A stretch of DNA of 64,000 nt, from assembly GCF_001482385.1 (NCBI RefSeq), contig NZ_CP013611.1, positions 3,851,501-3,915,500 of the forward strand. Reading direction: 5' to 3'. Position numbers and translations under genes: made by a program. Source of the stretch: Pseudoalteromonas rubra. Its GTDB lineage: Bacteria; Pseudomonadota; Gammaproteobacteria; Enterobacterales; Alteromonadaceae. The notes under the pieces were generated by a model. That model was not told the DNA's origin and ran no database searches. It worked only from the letters and a program-made list of their open reading frames with translations. Position 1 is the stretch's first letter; each line of letters starts with the position of its first letter. Of the stretch, positions 1 to 11,200 are shown piece after piece.

Positions 1-68
1 TGTCATTTGAATCACCCAAAGAGGCATCTCGCAAGCTAACGCTAACCCCGAATCAAGGGCAGGAGTAA
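1..68 (+). CDS. possible 3' end of an upstream gene (partial)
   Basis: An open frame enters from the left edge (first full codon at base 3) and runs 21 codons to TAA at 66-68. The last residues read KLTLTPNQGQE. The other two forward frames hit stops early. The stop lies 3 bases before the GTG of the exporter gene, and the exporter ribosome-binding site overlaps the end of this frame, as expected for translationally coupled operon genes. The fragment is too short to assign a function, and a chance open frame of this length is quite possible. Confidence 0.35.
   Translation, partial: SFESPKEASRKLTLTPNQGQE
61..65 (+). promoter_or_regulatory. ribosome-binding site for the exporter gene
   Basis: AGGAG sits six bases before a GTG start at 72. 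It decides the start: the encoded protein begins MNLLKLF and is full length for the family. Confidence 0.7.
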
Positions 69-71
69 ACC

Positions 72-1805
72 GTGAATTTATTAAAACTATTTAGTGAGAG
101 CTATCCCAACCGTGTGTTTATCTCGGTGTTGTTGGGAGCCATTTCAGGGATTTTATATTCGGGGCTTATTCCCTTTGTACTGATGAGTATTGAGAGTCCG
201 ACACCCGGATTGCAGTTGGCTGAAGTCCCCCATGCACGATATGGGCTACTGGAAGTCGCAAACTATAAACTGGCCGCGTTGTTTTTCCTGGCCTGTACAT
301 TCATTCTGATCATGAGAAGCCTGTCAGAGATTTTACTGCAGCGCGTTGCAACGGATGTTGCCAGAAAACTTAGAGTGAGTTTTTACGATAAAATTTCCAG
401 AACGCCTTTGTATGCCATTGAGAAAATGGGCTCGTCTAAACTGGTTGCTTCAGTGAACCTGGATGTACCAAGGATCGTTAATGGCGCACGGGCATTACCC
501 CTGTTGCTGATCAATTTGGTGACTCTGGTTGGTATGTTGGGCTTTCTGGTCTATCTCAATAGTGAAGTGTTTAAGATGGTGATGATCGCCATTGCGTTTG
601 GCGTCCTGGCGTATCAAGTCCCTATGTATTTTGGCAACAAGCTGCTGACGCGTTCACGAGAGTACCGCGATGCAATTCAGGAGGGGGTGAATGGTTTGCT
701 CTCTGGTGCAAAGGAGCTCAAGCTCGATGCGCAAAAGCGTGCTTATTTTCATCAGGACGCTTTACTGAGCAACGAAAAGAACATCCTTAAAAATGAGAAA
801 GCCGCGCAATCTGTGCTGATATCAACCATCAACTTTGGTGATTTAATTTGTTTTTTTGTTATCGGCGCGCTGTGTTTTATTTTCGTGAATTACCACTCCA
901 TCAGCAATAGTGAACTGGTCGCGGTGATCATGGCTTTATTGTACGTGACCGGCCCCATCGCAGTCTTGCTGAACGCTTTGCCTCAGATGATGATGGCGAC
1001 GATTTCATATAAGAAGTTCAATACGCTGCTCAATGAACTACCTGAAGAGCAAATTGACTATCAGATTTCAGAAGTGCCCAGCTGGCAGACGCTGCGCTTC
1101 GACAATGTTGAGTTTGCTTACCCCAGTGATCAGGATGAGGCAGGCTTCGCTGTTGGCCCAATCGACCTGACACTGAAGCGTGGCGAAATAGTCTTTATTG
1201 TTGGCTCGAATGGTTCTGGTAAATCAACCCTCAGCAAGCTGTTGACGCTGCACTATCAGGCGGTTGGTGGACACATTTATTTCGATGATGCGGCACTGAA
1301 CAACGCCAACATCGAAAGCTACAGGCAAGGGATCAGTGCTATCTACTCCAACTACTACCTGTTCGCAAAAATCCTTAAAGACCTGGATGACGCAACGATG
1401 GAGCTGATCCAGCACTATCTGAAGTTGTTGCACCTGGACCACAAGGTCACGATAGAAGACGGTTATTTTTCTACCGTGTCGTTATCTGATGGTCAGCGTA
1501 AACGTCTCGCTTTGCTGGTGGCCTTTTTAGAAGACAAGCAGGTGTATTTGTTCGATGAATGGGCTGCCGATCAGGACCCAATTTTCAAAGAAGTCTTTTA
1601 CAAACGCATCTTGCCCAGCCTCAAAGCAAAGCAGAAATTGGTCATCGCCATCACTCACGATGATAAGTATTTCGACCTGGCAGACAGGGTCATTGTGATG
1701 GAAGGCGGCAAGGTCGTAGAGCAGGCCTCATACACACAATACTTTGACAAATTACAGTTAAACCAGTCCGCCAAAAACGATTTTCTGGCAGAGGTAGGAG
1801 CTTAA
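72..1805 (+). CDS. cyclic peptide / siderophore ABC exporter (SyrD/PvdE type)
   Basis: Fused permease-ATPase half-transporter of 577 residues, the usual length for the SyrD/PvdE family that moves non-ribosomal peptides or their precursors across the inner membrane. The N-terminal ~330 residues contain several hydrophobic segments (for example residues ~16-40, ~68-85, ~140-190, ~250-305). The C-terminal ATPase has Walker A at 378-386 (GSNGSGKST), an LSDGQ signature at 471-475, Walker B VYLFDE at 491-496 and the H-loop histidine at 529. The start is GTG with a good AGGAG site. The gene ends one base before the first NRPS gene, which strongly suggests that it exports the peptide made by the following assembly line. 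Known of the family: it acts as a homodimer. Inferred: the cargo is the lipopeptide. Confidence 0.92.
   Translation: MNLLKLFSESYPNRVFISVLLGAISGILYSGLIPFVLMSIESPTPGLQLAEVPHARYGLLEVANYKLAALFFLACTFILIMRSLSEILLQRVATDVARKLRVSFYDKISRTPLYAIEKMGSSKLVASVNLDVPRIVNGARALPLLLINLVTLVGMLGFLVYLNSEVFKMVMIAIAFGVLAYQVPMYFGNKLLTRSREYRDAIQEGVNGLLSGAKELKLDAQKRAYFHQDALLSNEKNILKNEKAAQSVLISTINFGDLICFFVIGALCFIFVNYHSISNSELVAVIMALLYVTGPIAVLLNALPQMMMATISYKKFNTLLNELPEEQIDYQISEVPSWQTLRFDNVEFAYPSDQDEAGFAVGPIDLTLKRGEIVFIVGSNGSGKSTLSKLLTLHYQAVGGHIYFDDAALNNANIESYRQGISAIYSNYYLFAKILKDLDDATMELIQHYLKLLHLDHKVTIEDGYFSTVSLSDGQRKRLALLVAFLEDKQVYLFDEWAADQDPIFKEVFYKRILPSLKAKQKLVIAITHDDKYFDLADRVIVMEGGKVVEQASYTQYFDKLQLNQSAKNDFLAEVGA
1796..1800 (+). 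promoter_or_regulatory. ribosome-binding site for the first NRPS gene
   Basis: AGGAG lies inside the last codons of the exporter, six bases before ATG 1807, which implies coupled translation of exporter and synthetase. Confidence 0.6.
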
Positions 1806-1806
1806 G

Positions 1807-4800
1807 ATGACACACTCTCAATGGCAATTAACCGCTTCGCAGCGCGACATACTATTAGATCAGCTCTATTTCCCGGATAGCCCTATTTACAACATTGGTG
1901 GCTATATCGTGTGCGACAACATTGACTGCACCCAACTGGCACAGGCACATAAAGCACTGATTCACAGTCATGAAGCATTTCAAATGCGTATTAGTCAGCA
2001 AGGAGAGGAATTCACCGCTTATCTGAGCCAGGACCTGGATGACAGCCTGCCGGTGATCGACTTTAGTGCCGAAGCAGACGCTGAGCGCAGTGCTAAGGCC
2101 TGGCTCGAAACGCAGTTTGCTCGCACTCAGGCGGTGTTTGATACGCAGCTGGCCAGAGGCTTCGTGCTTAAAATATCTCAGCAACAGCACTGGTATGTTG
2201 GCTTAAGTCATCACCTCGCTATGGATGGTTTCGGATTTGCGATCTGGGTTCAGCAGCTGGCTGATTTGTATAACGGTGAGCAAACACAGGACGATGCCAG
2301 GTTATCGCTCGATGAGATCGCACAGTTAGATAATACTTATCGTGAGAGTGCTAAGTATCAAAAAGATGCTGCATTTTGGCAAGCGTATCTCGATGATTAT
2401 CAGGGCGAACGCCTGCCTGAAGGTTACTTTGATAATACAGATCAACAACGCAGTACCCGGGCCATTTATCCACTTTCCAGAACGGTTTTCGATAGCCTGA
2501 ATGCGCATGCTGGTCGTCATAAGTTAGGGGCCGCTCAGGTGTTACTGGCAACGCTGGCTTACTACTTTTCTTTGCATACCAATCAGGCAACCCTATTGTT
2601 TGGTAATCCGAGCCACAACCGTAAAACGGCGCTGCAAAAACAAAAACTGTCGGTCTTTACCAGCATTAGTCCATTGCTGATTTCAACGCAAGGCGTGGAT
2701 GTTATGAGTGAGCTGGTGAAACAGGTCGCACAGACGCAAAAAGCAACCTACAGACACCAGAAGTATCCACTGGGCCAGCTCCTCAAAGACCAGCAACACA
2801 GTGGTGAGCAGGGTAGCTTCTTTGATTTTAGCTTTAACTATCTGACGCTGGATTTTGCCGATATTCACTTTTCAAATCAGGCTGCACGTTTTCATTACCT
2901 CAATGCCAATGCTGAAAAGATCCCATTCACTCTGACGGTATGGGATAACAATGACACTGACCTGGAACTACAAATTGATTTCAACCATCGTTACTTTGCT
3001 CAGGCTGATATTGATGCCATAGAGCAAAGATATCAACGCGCACTGGCCTATCTGGGTGAGCATGGCCTCGATTGTGCGCTGACCGACTTGCCATTTTCGA
3101 GCCCGGCGGAGCAGCAAAGGTTGCTGGGACGTTCGGCCAGCCCACTTAGTTATGACACAGAGCTCAGCCTGCACGAACAAATCAGTCGTCAGGCACTGCT
3201 CACGCCGGATGCCATCGCCATTGATATGCCCGGCGGTCGCACGCTGAGCTATGCCCAGCTGGATGCCGGTGCCAATCGCATTGCTGCGTACTTGCAGCAA
3301 CACTATACACTCAACGCCGATAGCATGGTGGGCGTCAGCACTGAGCGACATGCCGAGATGGTGATGGCCATACTGTCCATCCTGAAAACCGGTGCCGCCT
3401 ATTTACCGCTCGACCCGAGCTACCCCAGTGCCCGACTGGCACAGATCATTGACGATGCAAAGCCGGTCGTGACCCTCACCGATAACCCGGTCATCCTGCA
3501 AGGCTTAGCCACCGACACGCTGAGTCTGGCTACGCTGAATGATGCCGCTGTCTCTACTCCTTACCAACCGGTGGCACATCAGGGCGATAATCTGGCCTAC
3601 GCCATTTATACCTCGGGGTCGACCGGTAAACCTAAGGGCGTGGCGATCAGCCACCGTAACATCAATGCACTGCTGAGCTGGGCTGACACGGTCTACAGCC
3701 GCGAGGATTATGCCCGGGTGCTGTGCAGCACCTCCATCAACTTTGACCTGTCGGCGTTTGAATTGTTTTTTACCCTCACTCGCGGCGGCACCTGTGTACT
3801 GGTCGACAATGCCCTGAGCCTGCTGACGCAGCCGGTTGAGGTTTCCCTGATCAATACGGTGCCGTCGGCCATTAAAGCCCTGCTGGAGCAGGCGGGCATT
3901 CCGGCTGGCGTGCGGGTGGTGAACCTGGCCGGTGAGCCGCTGGGGCGCAACGTGGTTAATCAGTTACTGCGCGACGGACACTGCAAGCGGGTCTATAACC
4001 TTTATGGCCCGTCGGAAGACACCACCTACTCAACCTGTGCCTGCTTCACCGAGGAAATCGACCATGCGCCGGGGATCGGCCAGGTGATCAGCAACACCCA
4101 GGCGTTTATTCTGAATGACCAGCTGGCGCTGCTGCCGTATGGCGCAACCGGTGAGTTGTACCTGGGCGGTGACGGACTGGCACGAGGCTACCTGAACCAG
4201 CCTGCGCTGAGTGCAGAGCGCTTTATTGATAACCCTTTTTATGACCCTGAGGTGGCAGGCAGTTCAACACGCTTGTACCGTACCGGCGACTTAGTGCGCT
4301 ATCAGAGCGATGGTACGCTGGCGTTTGTGGGCCGGGCAGACGATCAGGTTAAAATTCGCGGCTTCCGGGTGGAGCTGGGCGAGATAAGCGAGCAGCTGAG
4401 TCGTCAGGCGGCCATCGACAGTGCCGTGGTACTGGCGAAAAGCGGGGCCAACGGCACTTACCTGGTAACCTATGTTCAGCCGACAGAGGCGCTGGACGAG
4501 GCAGCCCATTCTGACTTTATCAGTGCGGCACTGAGCGCACTGGCAACGTGTTTACCCGATTACATGGTGCCTAAACTGGGCCGGGTGATCCCACACTGGC
4601 CACTGACCGCCAACGGTAAAATTAATAAAAAGGCGCTGCCAGAGGTGGACCCGGGGGGGCAGCAGGACCACTACGTTGCCCCGCAAACCGACCTTGAGCA
4701 GGCAGTGTGTGAGATCTGGGCTGAATTACTGCACCTTGATGCGACACAGATCAGCACCACTGCGAGTTTCTTTGCACTGGGCGGACACTCCCTGTTATCG

Positions 4801-7800
4801 GTTAAGCTGGCCGCCGCACTGCGCACACAGCTGGCAGTGGAGCTGCCACTGAGCACGTTATTCAATGCCACCACCGTGGCTGAGCAGGCCAAAGCGGTTG
4901 CTGCGGCCGAGGGACAGACACTGTGCGAGGACATTAAAGCCCAGCCCAGAGTGATGCAGGATGACCCTCAGCTGGGTCAGCATCGTGTTGCCCCGTTGTC
5001 TTATGCTCAGCAGCGGTTATGGTTTATCGACCAGCTGGAGCAGGGCACACCACAATACAATATGCCGGCGGCCTTTGCGGTTGACGGCGAGCTGGACCTG
5101 ACGGTGGTTGAGGCCGTCCTGCAAACCATCATTGCCCGTCATGAGGTGCTCAGAACTGTGTATCGCGATGACGCGCAGATCATCCGTCAGGACGCCGGCT
5201 TCACTCTGAGTTATGAGGATGTGCGGGCGCTGAGCGAGACGGCGCAGCAACAGGCGATTGCCGGGGCGATGGCGCAACAGCTGAGCCAGCCGTTTGACCT
5301 GACCCGCGAGGTGATGGTGCGTGCAGGCTATATTCAGACCACTGAGCGCAGCGGCGTGCTGCTGTTCAATATGCACCACATTGCCTCCGACGGCTGGTCA
5401 ATGCAGGTGCTGATCAACGAATTTACAACACTCTATCAGGCATACAGCCAGGGCGAGGAGAACCCGCTGGCCCCGCTGAGCATTCAGTATGCAGACTACG
5501 CGCAGTGGCAGCACACCCATTTAAATCACGAGGTGCTGGATACGCAGCTGGGTTACTGGCAGCAGCAACTGGCTGACTTGCCTTCTGTGCACAGTCTGCC
5601 GTTAGACTACCCGCGTCCGGCACTTAAGCAGCATCAGGGGGGCCAGGTGAAAAGCACCCTCAGTGCACAAGTGGCGCAGGGGCTGAGTAAACTTGCCAGT
5701 GCACAGGGGCTGACGCCTTTCATGTTACTGCACGGGGCCTTGTCGCTGTTGCTGTCCAGACACAGTAATGCCCGGGACATCGTCATCGGGACACCGGTGG
5801 CCAACCGCATGCAGGCCGAGCTGGCACCACTAATAGGCTTTTTTGTTAACACCCTGGTGCTGAACGTCAACACCGACCAGCCGAGCCTGGCAGACTACCT
5901 GGCCCATGTAAAAGCCGTCCATTTAGGTGCTCAGTCACATCAGGATGTACCGTTCGAGCAGCTGGTTGAGCAGCTGAATGTGCCCCGTAGCAGTGCCTAT
6001 ACGCCGCTGTTCCAGGTGATGCTGACAACCCGCACCGACTATGCCGTAACGGAGCAGGTCAGTAATCAGGGCTGGTCTTTAGGCGAGGCGCAGCTGAGCC
6101 CGCTGGCTGAGGATGCGATGATTGCCAAGTTTGACCTGGACATCGACCTGACACTGAGCGATACCGGGGTAGAGATGTGCTGGACCTACGATAAGGCTTT
6201 GTTCAGCGCTGCCCGGATTGAGACGCTGAGCCGTCATCTGGGTACCTTACTGACGACCCTGGCACAGCAGGCTCCGGCCACTTTGCTGGCGCACTCTCCG
6301 GATAACCTTGCGATGTTGTCGTCAGCCGAGCAACACACGCTGCTGTTAACACTGAACGACAACGCACTCAGTTATGATACCACGCAGAGCATTCATGGCT
6401 TATTTGAACAACAGGTACAGCGTACGCCACAGGCAACGGCACTGATTTTTAACGAGCAGCATATCAGCTATGAGATGCTGAACCAGCGTGCCAATCAGCT
6501 GGCGCATTATCTGCTGAGCGAACATCAGGTGACACCGCAAACGCCATTGGGCGTGTGCAGCAGCCGCTCGATTGAGATGGTGGTGAGTATCCTGGCGATA
6601 TTAAAAGCCGGTGGGGCGTATGTGCCGCTGGACCCGAGCTATCCGGCCAGCCGGTTAGGCTATATAGCTAAAGATGCCGGGCTGACACACATTCTGGCGT
6701 ATGACGTAGGTCTGCCGGTTGCACAGGCGCTGATGGCAGAGCAGGGCGGGACAGCCGTGGATATTGAGACGCTGACACTGAGCGCTTATGCGCAGGACAA
6801 CCCGACGCTGACGGCGCCTGGCGGGGATAAGCTGGCCTATGCCATTTACACCTCAGGGTCGACTGGTCAACCTAAGGGCGTGGCCATCAGCCACCGCAAT
6901 GTCAATGCATTACTGAGCTGGGCCGACACCGAATATAGCCGTGAAGATTATGCGCGGATGCTATGCAGCACCTCAATCAACTTTGACCTGTCGGCCTTTG
7001 AACTGTTTTTACCTCTGACCCGTGGTGGCAGCTGTGTGCTGGTCGACAGCGCCCTGAGTTTGCTGACGACGCCGGTGGAGGTCACATTAATCAATACGGT
7101 GCCCTCGGCGATTAAAGCGCTGCTGGAGCAGGGAGGCATTCCGGCGGGTGTACGGGTGGTGAACCTGGCAGGCGAGCCGCTGGGCCGCGACGTGGTGAAT
7201 CAGTTACTCGCCGGTGAGCACTGTGAGCGGGTGTATAACCTCTACGGTCCGTCAGAAGACACCACTTATTCAACCTGTGCGCGCTTTACTCAGCCCCTGG
7301 ATGAGGCACCGAGTATCGGACGGGTGATTAACAACAGTCAGGCGTTCATCCTCAATGATAAGCTGGCGCTGCTGCCGTATGGCACCACCGGGGAGCTATA
7401 CCTGGGCGGTGACGGGCTGGCGCGGGGTTATCTGAATCAGCCACAGCTGAGTGCCGAGCGCTTCATCGACAATCCATTTTATGATGCCAAAGTGGCAGGC
7501 AGCTCAAAGCGCCTGTACCGCACGGGCGACTTAGTGCGCTATCAGGCGGACGGCAACTTAGCCTTTGTGGGACGCGCAGACGATCAGGTGAAGATCCGAG
7601 GCTTCCGGGTGGAGCTGGGCGAGATAAGCGAGCAGCTGAGTCGTCAGGCGGCCATCGACAGCGCGGTGGTGCTGGCGAAAAGCGGCGCCAACGGCCTGTA
7701 TCTGGTGGCTTATGTTCATCCGGCTCAGATGCTGGATGAGGCTGAGCACACCGACTTCATCACGGCTGCACTGACGAGCCTGGCAGAGCGTTTGCCGGAA

Positions 7801-8217
7801 TACATGGTGCCGAGGCTGGGTCAGGTGGTCCCTGAGTGGCCGCTGACAGCCAGTGGCAAGATCAACAAAAAGGCGCTGCCGGAGGTGGATACCACCGCAC
7901 TGCAGGGCCGTTACGTAGCGCCGCAAACAGACACAGAGCAGGCGGTATGTGAGATTTGGGCGCAGCTGCTCAGTGTAGAAGCCAGCCAGATAAGCACACA
8001 GACAGACTTTTTCGAGCTGGGCGGACATTCACTGCTTGTGATGCGCCTGGTAACCCGACTTAACGACACTTTTGCGATCAACCTGGCCATTCAGGATTTA
8101 TATCAGCAAATGACCGTCGCCAACATCAGTCGCCATATCGACGACATCTTCACTTTGCATGCCAGTGACACGACGCACAGTCCCGCTGCATCCGACTTCG
8201 AGGAATTTACCCTATGA
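1807..8217 (+). CDS. NRPS, modules 1-2 (starter C-A-T-C-A-T; Ala, Ala)
   Basis: 2,136-residue synthetase. Domains in order: C1 ~1-430 (HHLAMDG near 134), A1 ~453-960, T1 (GGHS near 992), C2 ~1063-1500 (HHIASDG near 1189), A2 ~1531-2040, T2 (GGHS near 2071). Both A domains give the ten-residue code D-L-F-N-N-A-L-T-Y-K, the established alanine code. Unlike every other NRPS here, it has no N-terminal docking segment and begins directly with a C domain of starter type (LTASQRDILLDQ; YNIGGY), so it probably starts the chain by acylating Ala1 with a fatty acid. The C-terminus (FEEFTL) looks like an acidic docking tail for the next enzyme. It overlaps the next gene by four bases (ATGA). Residues ~452-2076 are nearly identical to part of the next protein. 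The acyl donor is not encoded in view. Confidence 0.95.
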   Translation: MTHSQWQLTASQRDILLDQLYFPDSPIYNIGGYIVCDNIDCTQLAQAHKALIHSHEAFQMRISQQGEEFTAYLSQDLDDSLPVIDFSAEADAERSAKAWLETQFARTQAVFDTQLARGFVLKISQQQHWYVGLSHHLAMDGFGFAIWVQQLADLYNGEQTQDDARLSLDEIAQLDNTYRESAKYQKDAAFWQAYLDDYQGERLPEGYFDNTDQQRSTRAIYPLSRTVFDSLNAHAGRHKLGAAQVLLATLAYYFSLHTNQATLLFGNPSHNRKTALQKQKLSVFTSISPLLISTQGVDVMSELVKQVAQTQKATYRHQKYPLGQLLKDQQHSGEQGSFFDFSFNYLTLDFADIHFSNQAARFHYLNANAEKIPFTLTVWDNNDTDLELQIDFNHRYFAQADIDAIEQRYQRALAYLGEHGLDCALTDLPFSSPAEQQRLLGRSASPLSYDTELSLHEQISRQALLTPDAIAIDMPGGRTLSYAQLDAGANRIAAYLQQHYTLNADSMVGVSTERHAEMVMAILSILKTGAAYLPLDPSYPSARLAQIIDDAKPVVTLTDNPVILQGLATDTLSLATLNDAAVSTPYQPVAHQGDNLAYAIYTSGSTGKPKGVAISHRNINALLSWADTVYSREDYARVLCSTSINFDLSAFELFFTLTRGGTCVLVDNALSLLTQPVEVSLINTVPSAIKALLEQAGIPAGVRVVNLAGEPLGRNVVNQLLRDGHCKRVYNLYGPSEDTTYSTCACFTEEIDHAPGIGQVISNTQAFILNDQLALLPYGATGELYLGGDGLARGYLNQPALSAERFIDNPFYDPEVAGSSTRLYRTGDLVRYQSDGTLAFVGRADDQVKIRGFRVELGEISEQLSRQAAIDSAVVLAKSGANGTYLVTYVQPTEALDEAAHSDFISAALSALATCLPDYMVPKLGRVIPHWPLTANGKINKKALPEVDPGGQQDHYVAPQTDLEQAVCEIWAELLHLDATQISTTASFFALGGHSLLSVKLAAALRTQLAVELPLSTLFNATTVAEQAKAVAAAEGQTLCEDIKAQPRVMQDDPQLGQHRVAPLSYAQQRLWFIDQLEQGTPQYNMPAAFAVDGELDLTVVEAVLQTIIARHEVLRTVYRDDAQIIRQDAGFTLSYEDVRALSETAQQQAIAGAMAQQLSQPFDLTREVMVRAGYIQTTERSGVLLFNMHHIASDGWSMQVLINEFTTLYQAYSQGEENPLAPLSIQYADYAQWQHTHLNHEVLDTQLGYWQQQLADLPSVHSLPLDYPRPALKQHQGGQVKSTLSAQVAQGLSKLASAQGLTPFMLLHGALSLLLSRHSNARDIVIGTPVANRMQAELAPLIGFFVNTLVLNVNTDQPSLADYLAHVKAVHLGAQSHQDVPFEQLVEQLNVPRSSAYTPLFQVMLTTRTDYAVTEQVSNQGWSLGEAQLSPLAEDAMIAKFDLDIDLTLSDTGVEMCWTYDKALFSAARIETLSRHLGTLLTTLAQQAPATLLAHSPDNLAMLSSAEQHTLLLTLNDNALSYDTTQSIHGLFEQQVQRTPQATALIFNEQHISYEMLNQRANQLAHYLLSEHQVTPQTPLGVCSSRSIEMVVSILAILKAGGAYVPLDPSYPASRLGYIAKDAGLTHILAYDVGLPVAQALMAEQGGTAVDIETLTLSAYAQDNPTLTAPGGDKLAYAIYTSGSTGQPKGVAISHRNVNALLSWADTEYSREDYARMLCSTSINFDLSAFELFLPLTRGGSCVLVDSALSLLTTPVEVTLINTVPSAIKALLEQGGIPAGVRVVNLAGEPLGRDVVNQLLAGEHCERVYNLYGPSEDTTYSTCARFTQPLDEAPSIGRVINNSQAFILNDKLALLPYGTTGELYLGGDGLARGYLNQPQLSAERFIDNPFYDAKVAGSSKRLYRTGDLVRYQADGNLAFVGRADDQVKIRGFRVELGEISEQLSRQAAIDSAVVLAKSGANGLYLVAYVHPAQMLDEAEHTDFITAALTSLAERLPEYMVPRLGQVVPEWPLTASGKINKKALPEVDTTALQGRYVAPQTDTEQAVCEIWAQLLSVEASQISTQTDFFELGGHSLLVMRLVTRLNDTFAINLAIQDLYQQMTVANISRHIDDIFTLHASDTTHSPAASDFEEFTL
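3161..8036 (+). repeat. 4.9 kb direct repeat, copy 1 (Ala A-T-C-A-T block)
   Basis: Nearly identical at DNA level to 9823-14695. The coordinate offset is 6,662 at the left end and 6,659 at the right, explained by one codon missing near the A1-T1 linker of copy 2. The left edge is at the start of A1 and the right edge within the carrier motif GGHSLL of T2, after which the two genes diverge sharply. Confidence 0.93.
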
Positions 8218-11200
8218 TGATCCAAGAATTATACCGCGCTTTGCTGGAGCAGGGCGCCAGTGCACAGCACCACCAAGGCGAAGTGAAGCTACATCTTCCA
8301 AAAGCCCTGGATACAGCGCTGAAACAACAGCTAATAGCAAGAAAAGACGAACTAAAACAGTATCTGTTGGGGCTATACGCCAGCGCTTCTCAGGCCCCTG
8401 TGATCACGCCAGTTGGGCGGACGCAGGCGCACTTTCCATTATCATCAGCACAGCAACGCTTGTGGTTTCTTGATCAGCTTCAGGGCAATAGTATCGAATA
8501 TAATATGTCGGCGGCATTCACTGTATCGGGTGAGTTTGACCAGGCGGTACTAGAGCAAACCATGCAGTCCATAGTGGCGCGTCATGAAGTACTGCGCACC
8601 CGGTTTATTGAGGTGGAAGGGGAAGGCAAACAACAGTTGGTGAGCGCACCGGCACAGCTTGTGTCTACGCACGACCTGAGTGACCTGACAGCGCCGGCGC
8701 AGCAAACACAGCTGGACGCTTTGCTGGCACAAGAGGCCGCTTACGCTTTTGACTTAAGTACAGATAGCTTGATCCGGGTACATTACGTCACCCTTTCCCC
8801 GCAGCAGGGCGTGTTGATGTTCAACCTGCATCATATTGTGTCGGATGGCTATTCCGTGGCGCTGCTGGTGAAGGAGTTTTCTCACACCTATAGTGCACTG
8901 GTTGCAGGCCGGGAGCCTGAATTGGCGCCACTGCCATTACATTATATTGATTATGCGCACTGGCAACAAAATGACGCCCGGACACATTATCAAACTCAGC
9001 TGGACTATTGGGTGAAGCAGCTTGCCGATGCGCCAGAAGTACACACTTTGCCTGTGACGGGACAGAGAGACACTTATCAACATCCAGCGCAAAAATTCAC
9101 GCAGCAATTACCTGAACATCAGGCCAAAGCCATTGCTGACAGTGCTGAAGCATTGCAGTTAAGTCCATTTGCATTTTTACATGCCTTATTGTCTCTGGTG
9201 GTCGCCAGACACAGTCATAGCCAGGATATCGTCATCGGCACCCCGGTTGAGAACCGGCTGCAAAGCGGACTGCAGTCGTTGCAGGGCTTTTTTGTCAATA
9301 CCGTGCCACTGCGAGTGTCGACGGAATTTGACACTCTGACTGAGTATTTTGAGCACGTTAAAAGTATCAATCAGCAGGCGCTGGCGAATCAGGAATTGCC
9401 TCTGGATCAGCTGATTGAAGGACTTCAAATCTCACGCAGTCAGGTTCATGCGCCATTATTTCAGATCCTGCTGACGGTAGAGGGTACGCCTGCTCAGCCA
9501 GTGAGTACGCAGTTTAATGTTGCTGATGTGCAGTTAACGCAGCAAGCCTTACCTGTGACCAGCAGCAAATTCGACCTCGACATCAACCTGGTTTTTAACG
9601 CTCAGGGACTGGCGCTGAACTGGGTGTATGACAGTCACCTGTTTACCGCCGACTTTATTACCAAGCTCAGTACGCATCTGAGTCAGCTTATTGCTGCTTT
9701 TGTGCCACAAAACCTGGCTTCGCTCAGTCAACAGTCGCCGCAGCAGATCGATATGTTGAGTGAGCAGGAACGCCAACACCTGGTGTATGATGTACAAAGC
9801 GAGACACTGGCTTATAACGCTGAGCTCAGCCTGCACGAACAAATCAGCCGTCAGGCCCAGCTAACACCGGATGCCATCGCCATTGATATGCCCGGCGGTC
9901 GCACGCTGAGCTATGCCCAGCTGGATGCCGGTGCCAATCGCATTGCTGCGTACTTGCAGCAACACTATACACTCAACGCCGATAGCATGGTGGGCGTCAG
10001 CACTGAGCGACATGCCGAGATGGTGATGGCCATACTGGCCATCCTGAAAACCGGTGCCGCCTATTTACCGCTCGACCCGAGCTACCCCAGTGCCCGACTG
10101 GCACAGATCATTGACGATGCAAAGCCGGTCGTGACCCTCACCGATAACCCGGTCATCCTGCAAGGCTTAGCCACCGACACGCTGAGTCTGGCTACGCTGA
10201 ATGATGCCGCTGTCTCCACTCCTTACCAACCGGTGGCACATCAGGGCGATAATCTGGCCTACGCCATTTATACCTCGGGGTCGACCGGTAAACCTAAGGG
10301 CGTGGCGATCAGCCACCGTAACATCAATGCACTGCTGAGCTGGGCTGACACGGTCTACAGCCGCGAGGATTATGCCCGGGTGCTGTGCAGCACCTCCATC
10401 AACTTTGACCTGTCGGCGTTTGAATTGTTTTTTACCCTCACTCGCGGCGGCACCTGTGTACTGGTCGACAATGCCCTGAGCCTGCTGACGCAGTCGGTTG
10501 AGGTTTCCCTGATCAATACGGTGCCGTCGGCCATTAAAGCCCTGCTGGAGCAGGCAGGCATTCCGGCTGGCGTGCGGGTGGTGAACCTGGCCGGTGAGCC
10601 GCTGGGGCGCAACGTGGTTAATCAGTTACTGCGCGACGGACACTGCGAGCGGGTCTATAACCTTTATGGCCCGTCGGAAGACACCACCTACTCAACCTGT
10701 GCCTGCTTCACCCAGGAAATCGACCATGCGCCGGGGATCGGCCAGGTGATCAGCAACACCCAGGCGTTTATTCTGAATGACCAGCTGGCGCTGCTGCCGT
10801 ATGGCGCAACCGGTGAGTTGTACCTGGGCGGTGACGGGCTGGCACGAGGTTACCTGAACCAGCCTGCGCTGAGTGCAGAGCGCTTTATTGATAACCCCTT
10901 TTATGACCCTGAGGTGGCAGGCAGTTCAACACGCTTGTACCGCACCGGCGACTTAGTGCGCTATCAGGCCGATGGCACGCTGGCATTTGTGGGCCGGGCA
11001 GACGATCAGGTTAAAATTCGTGGCTTCCGGGTAGAGCTGGGTGAGATAAGCGAGCAGCTGAGCCGTCAGGCGGCCATCGACAGTGCCGTGGTACTGGCGA
11101 AAAGCGCGGCCAACGGCACCTACCTGGTAGCCTATGTTCAGCCGACAGAGGCGCTGGACGAGGCAGCCCATTCTGACTTTATCAGTGCGGCACTGAGCGC

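Noticed and set aside
8159..8473. 104-codon + strand frame across the first NRPS gene junction
   Set aside because: It overlaps the ends of two clear NRPS genes in another frame, and its sequence looks non-protein-like.
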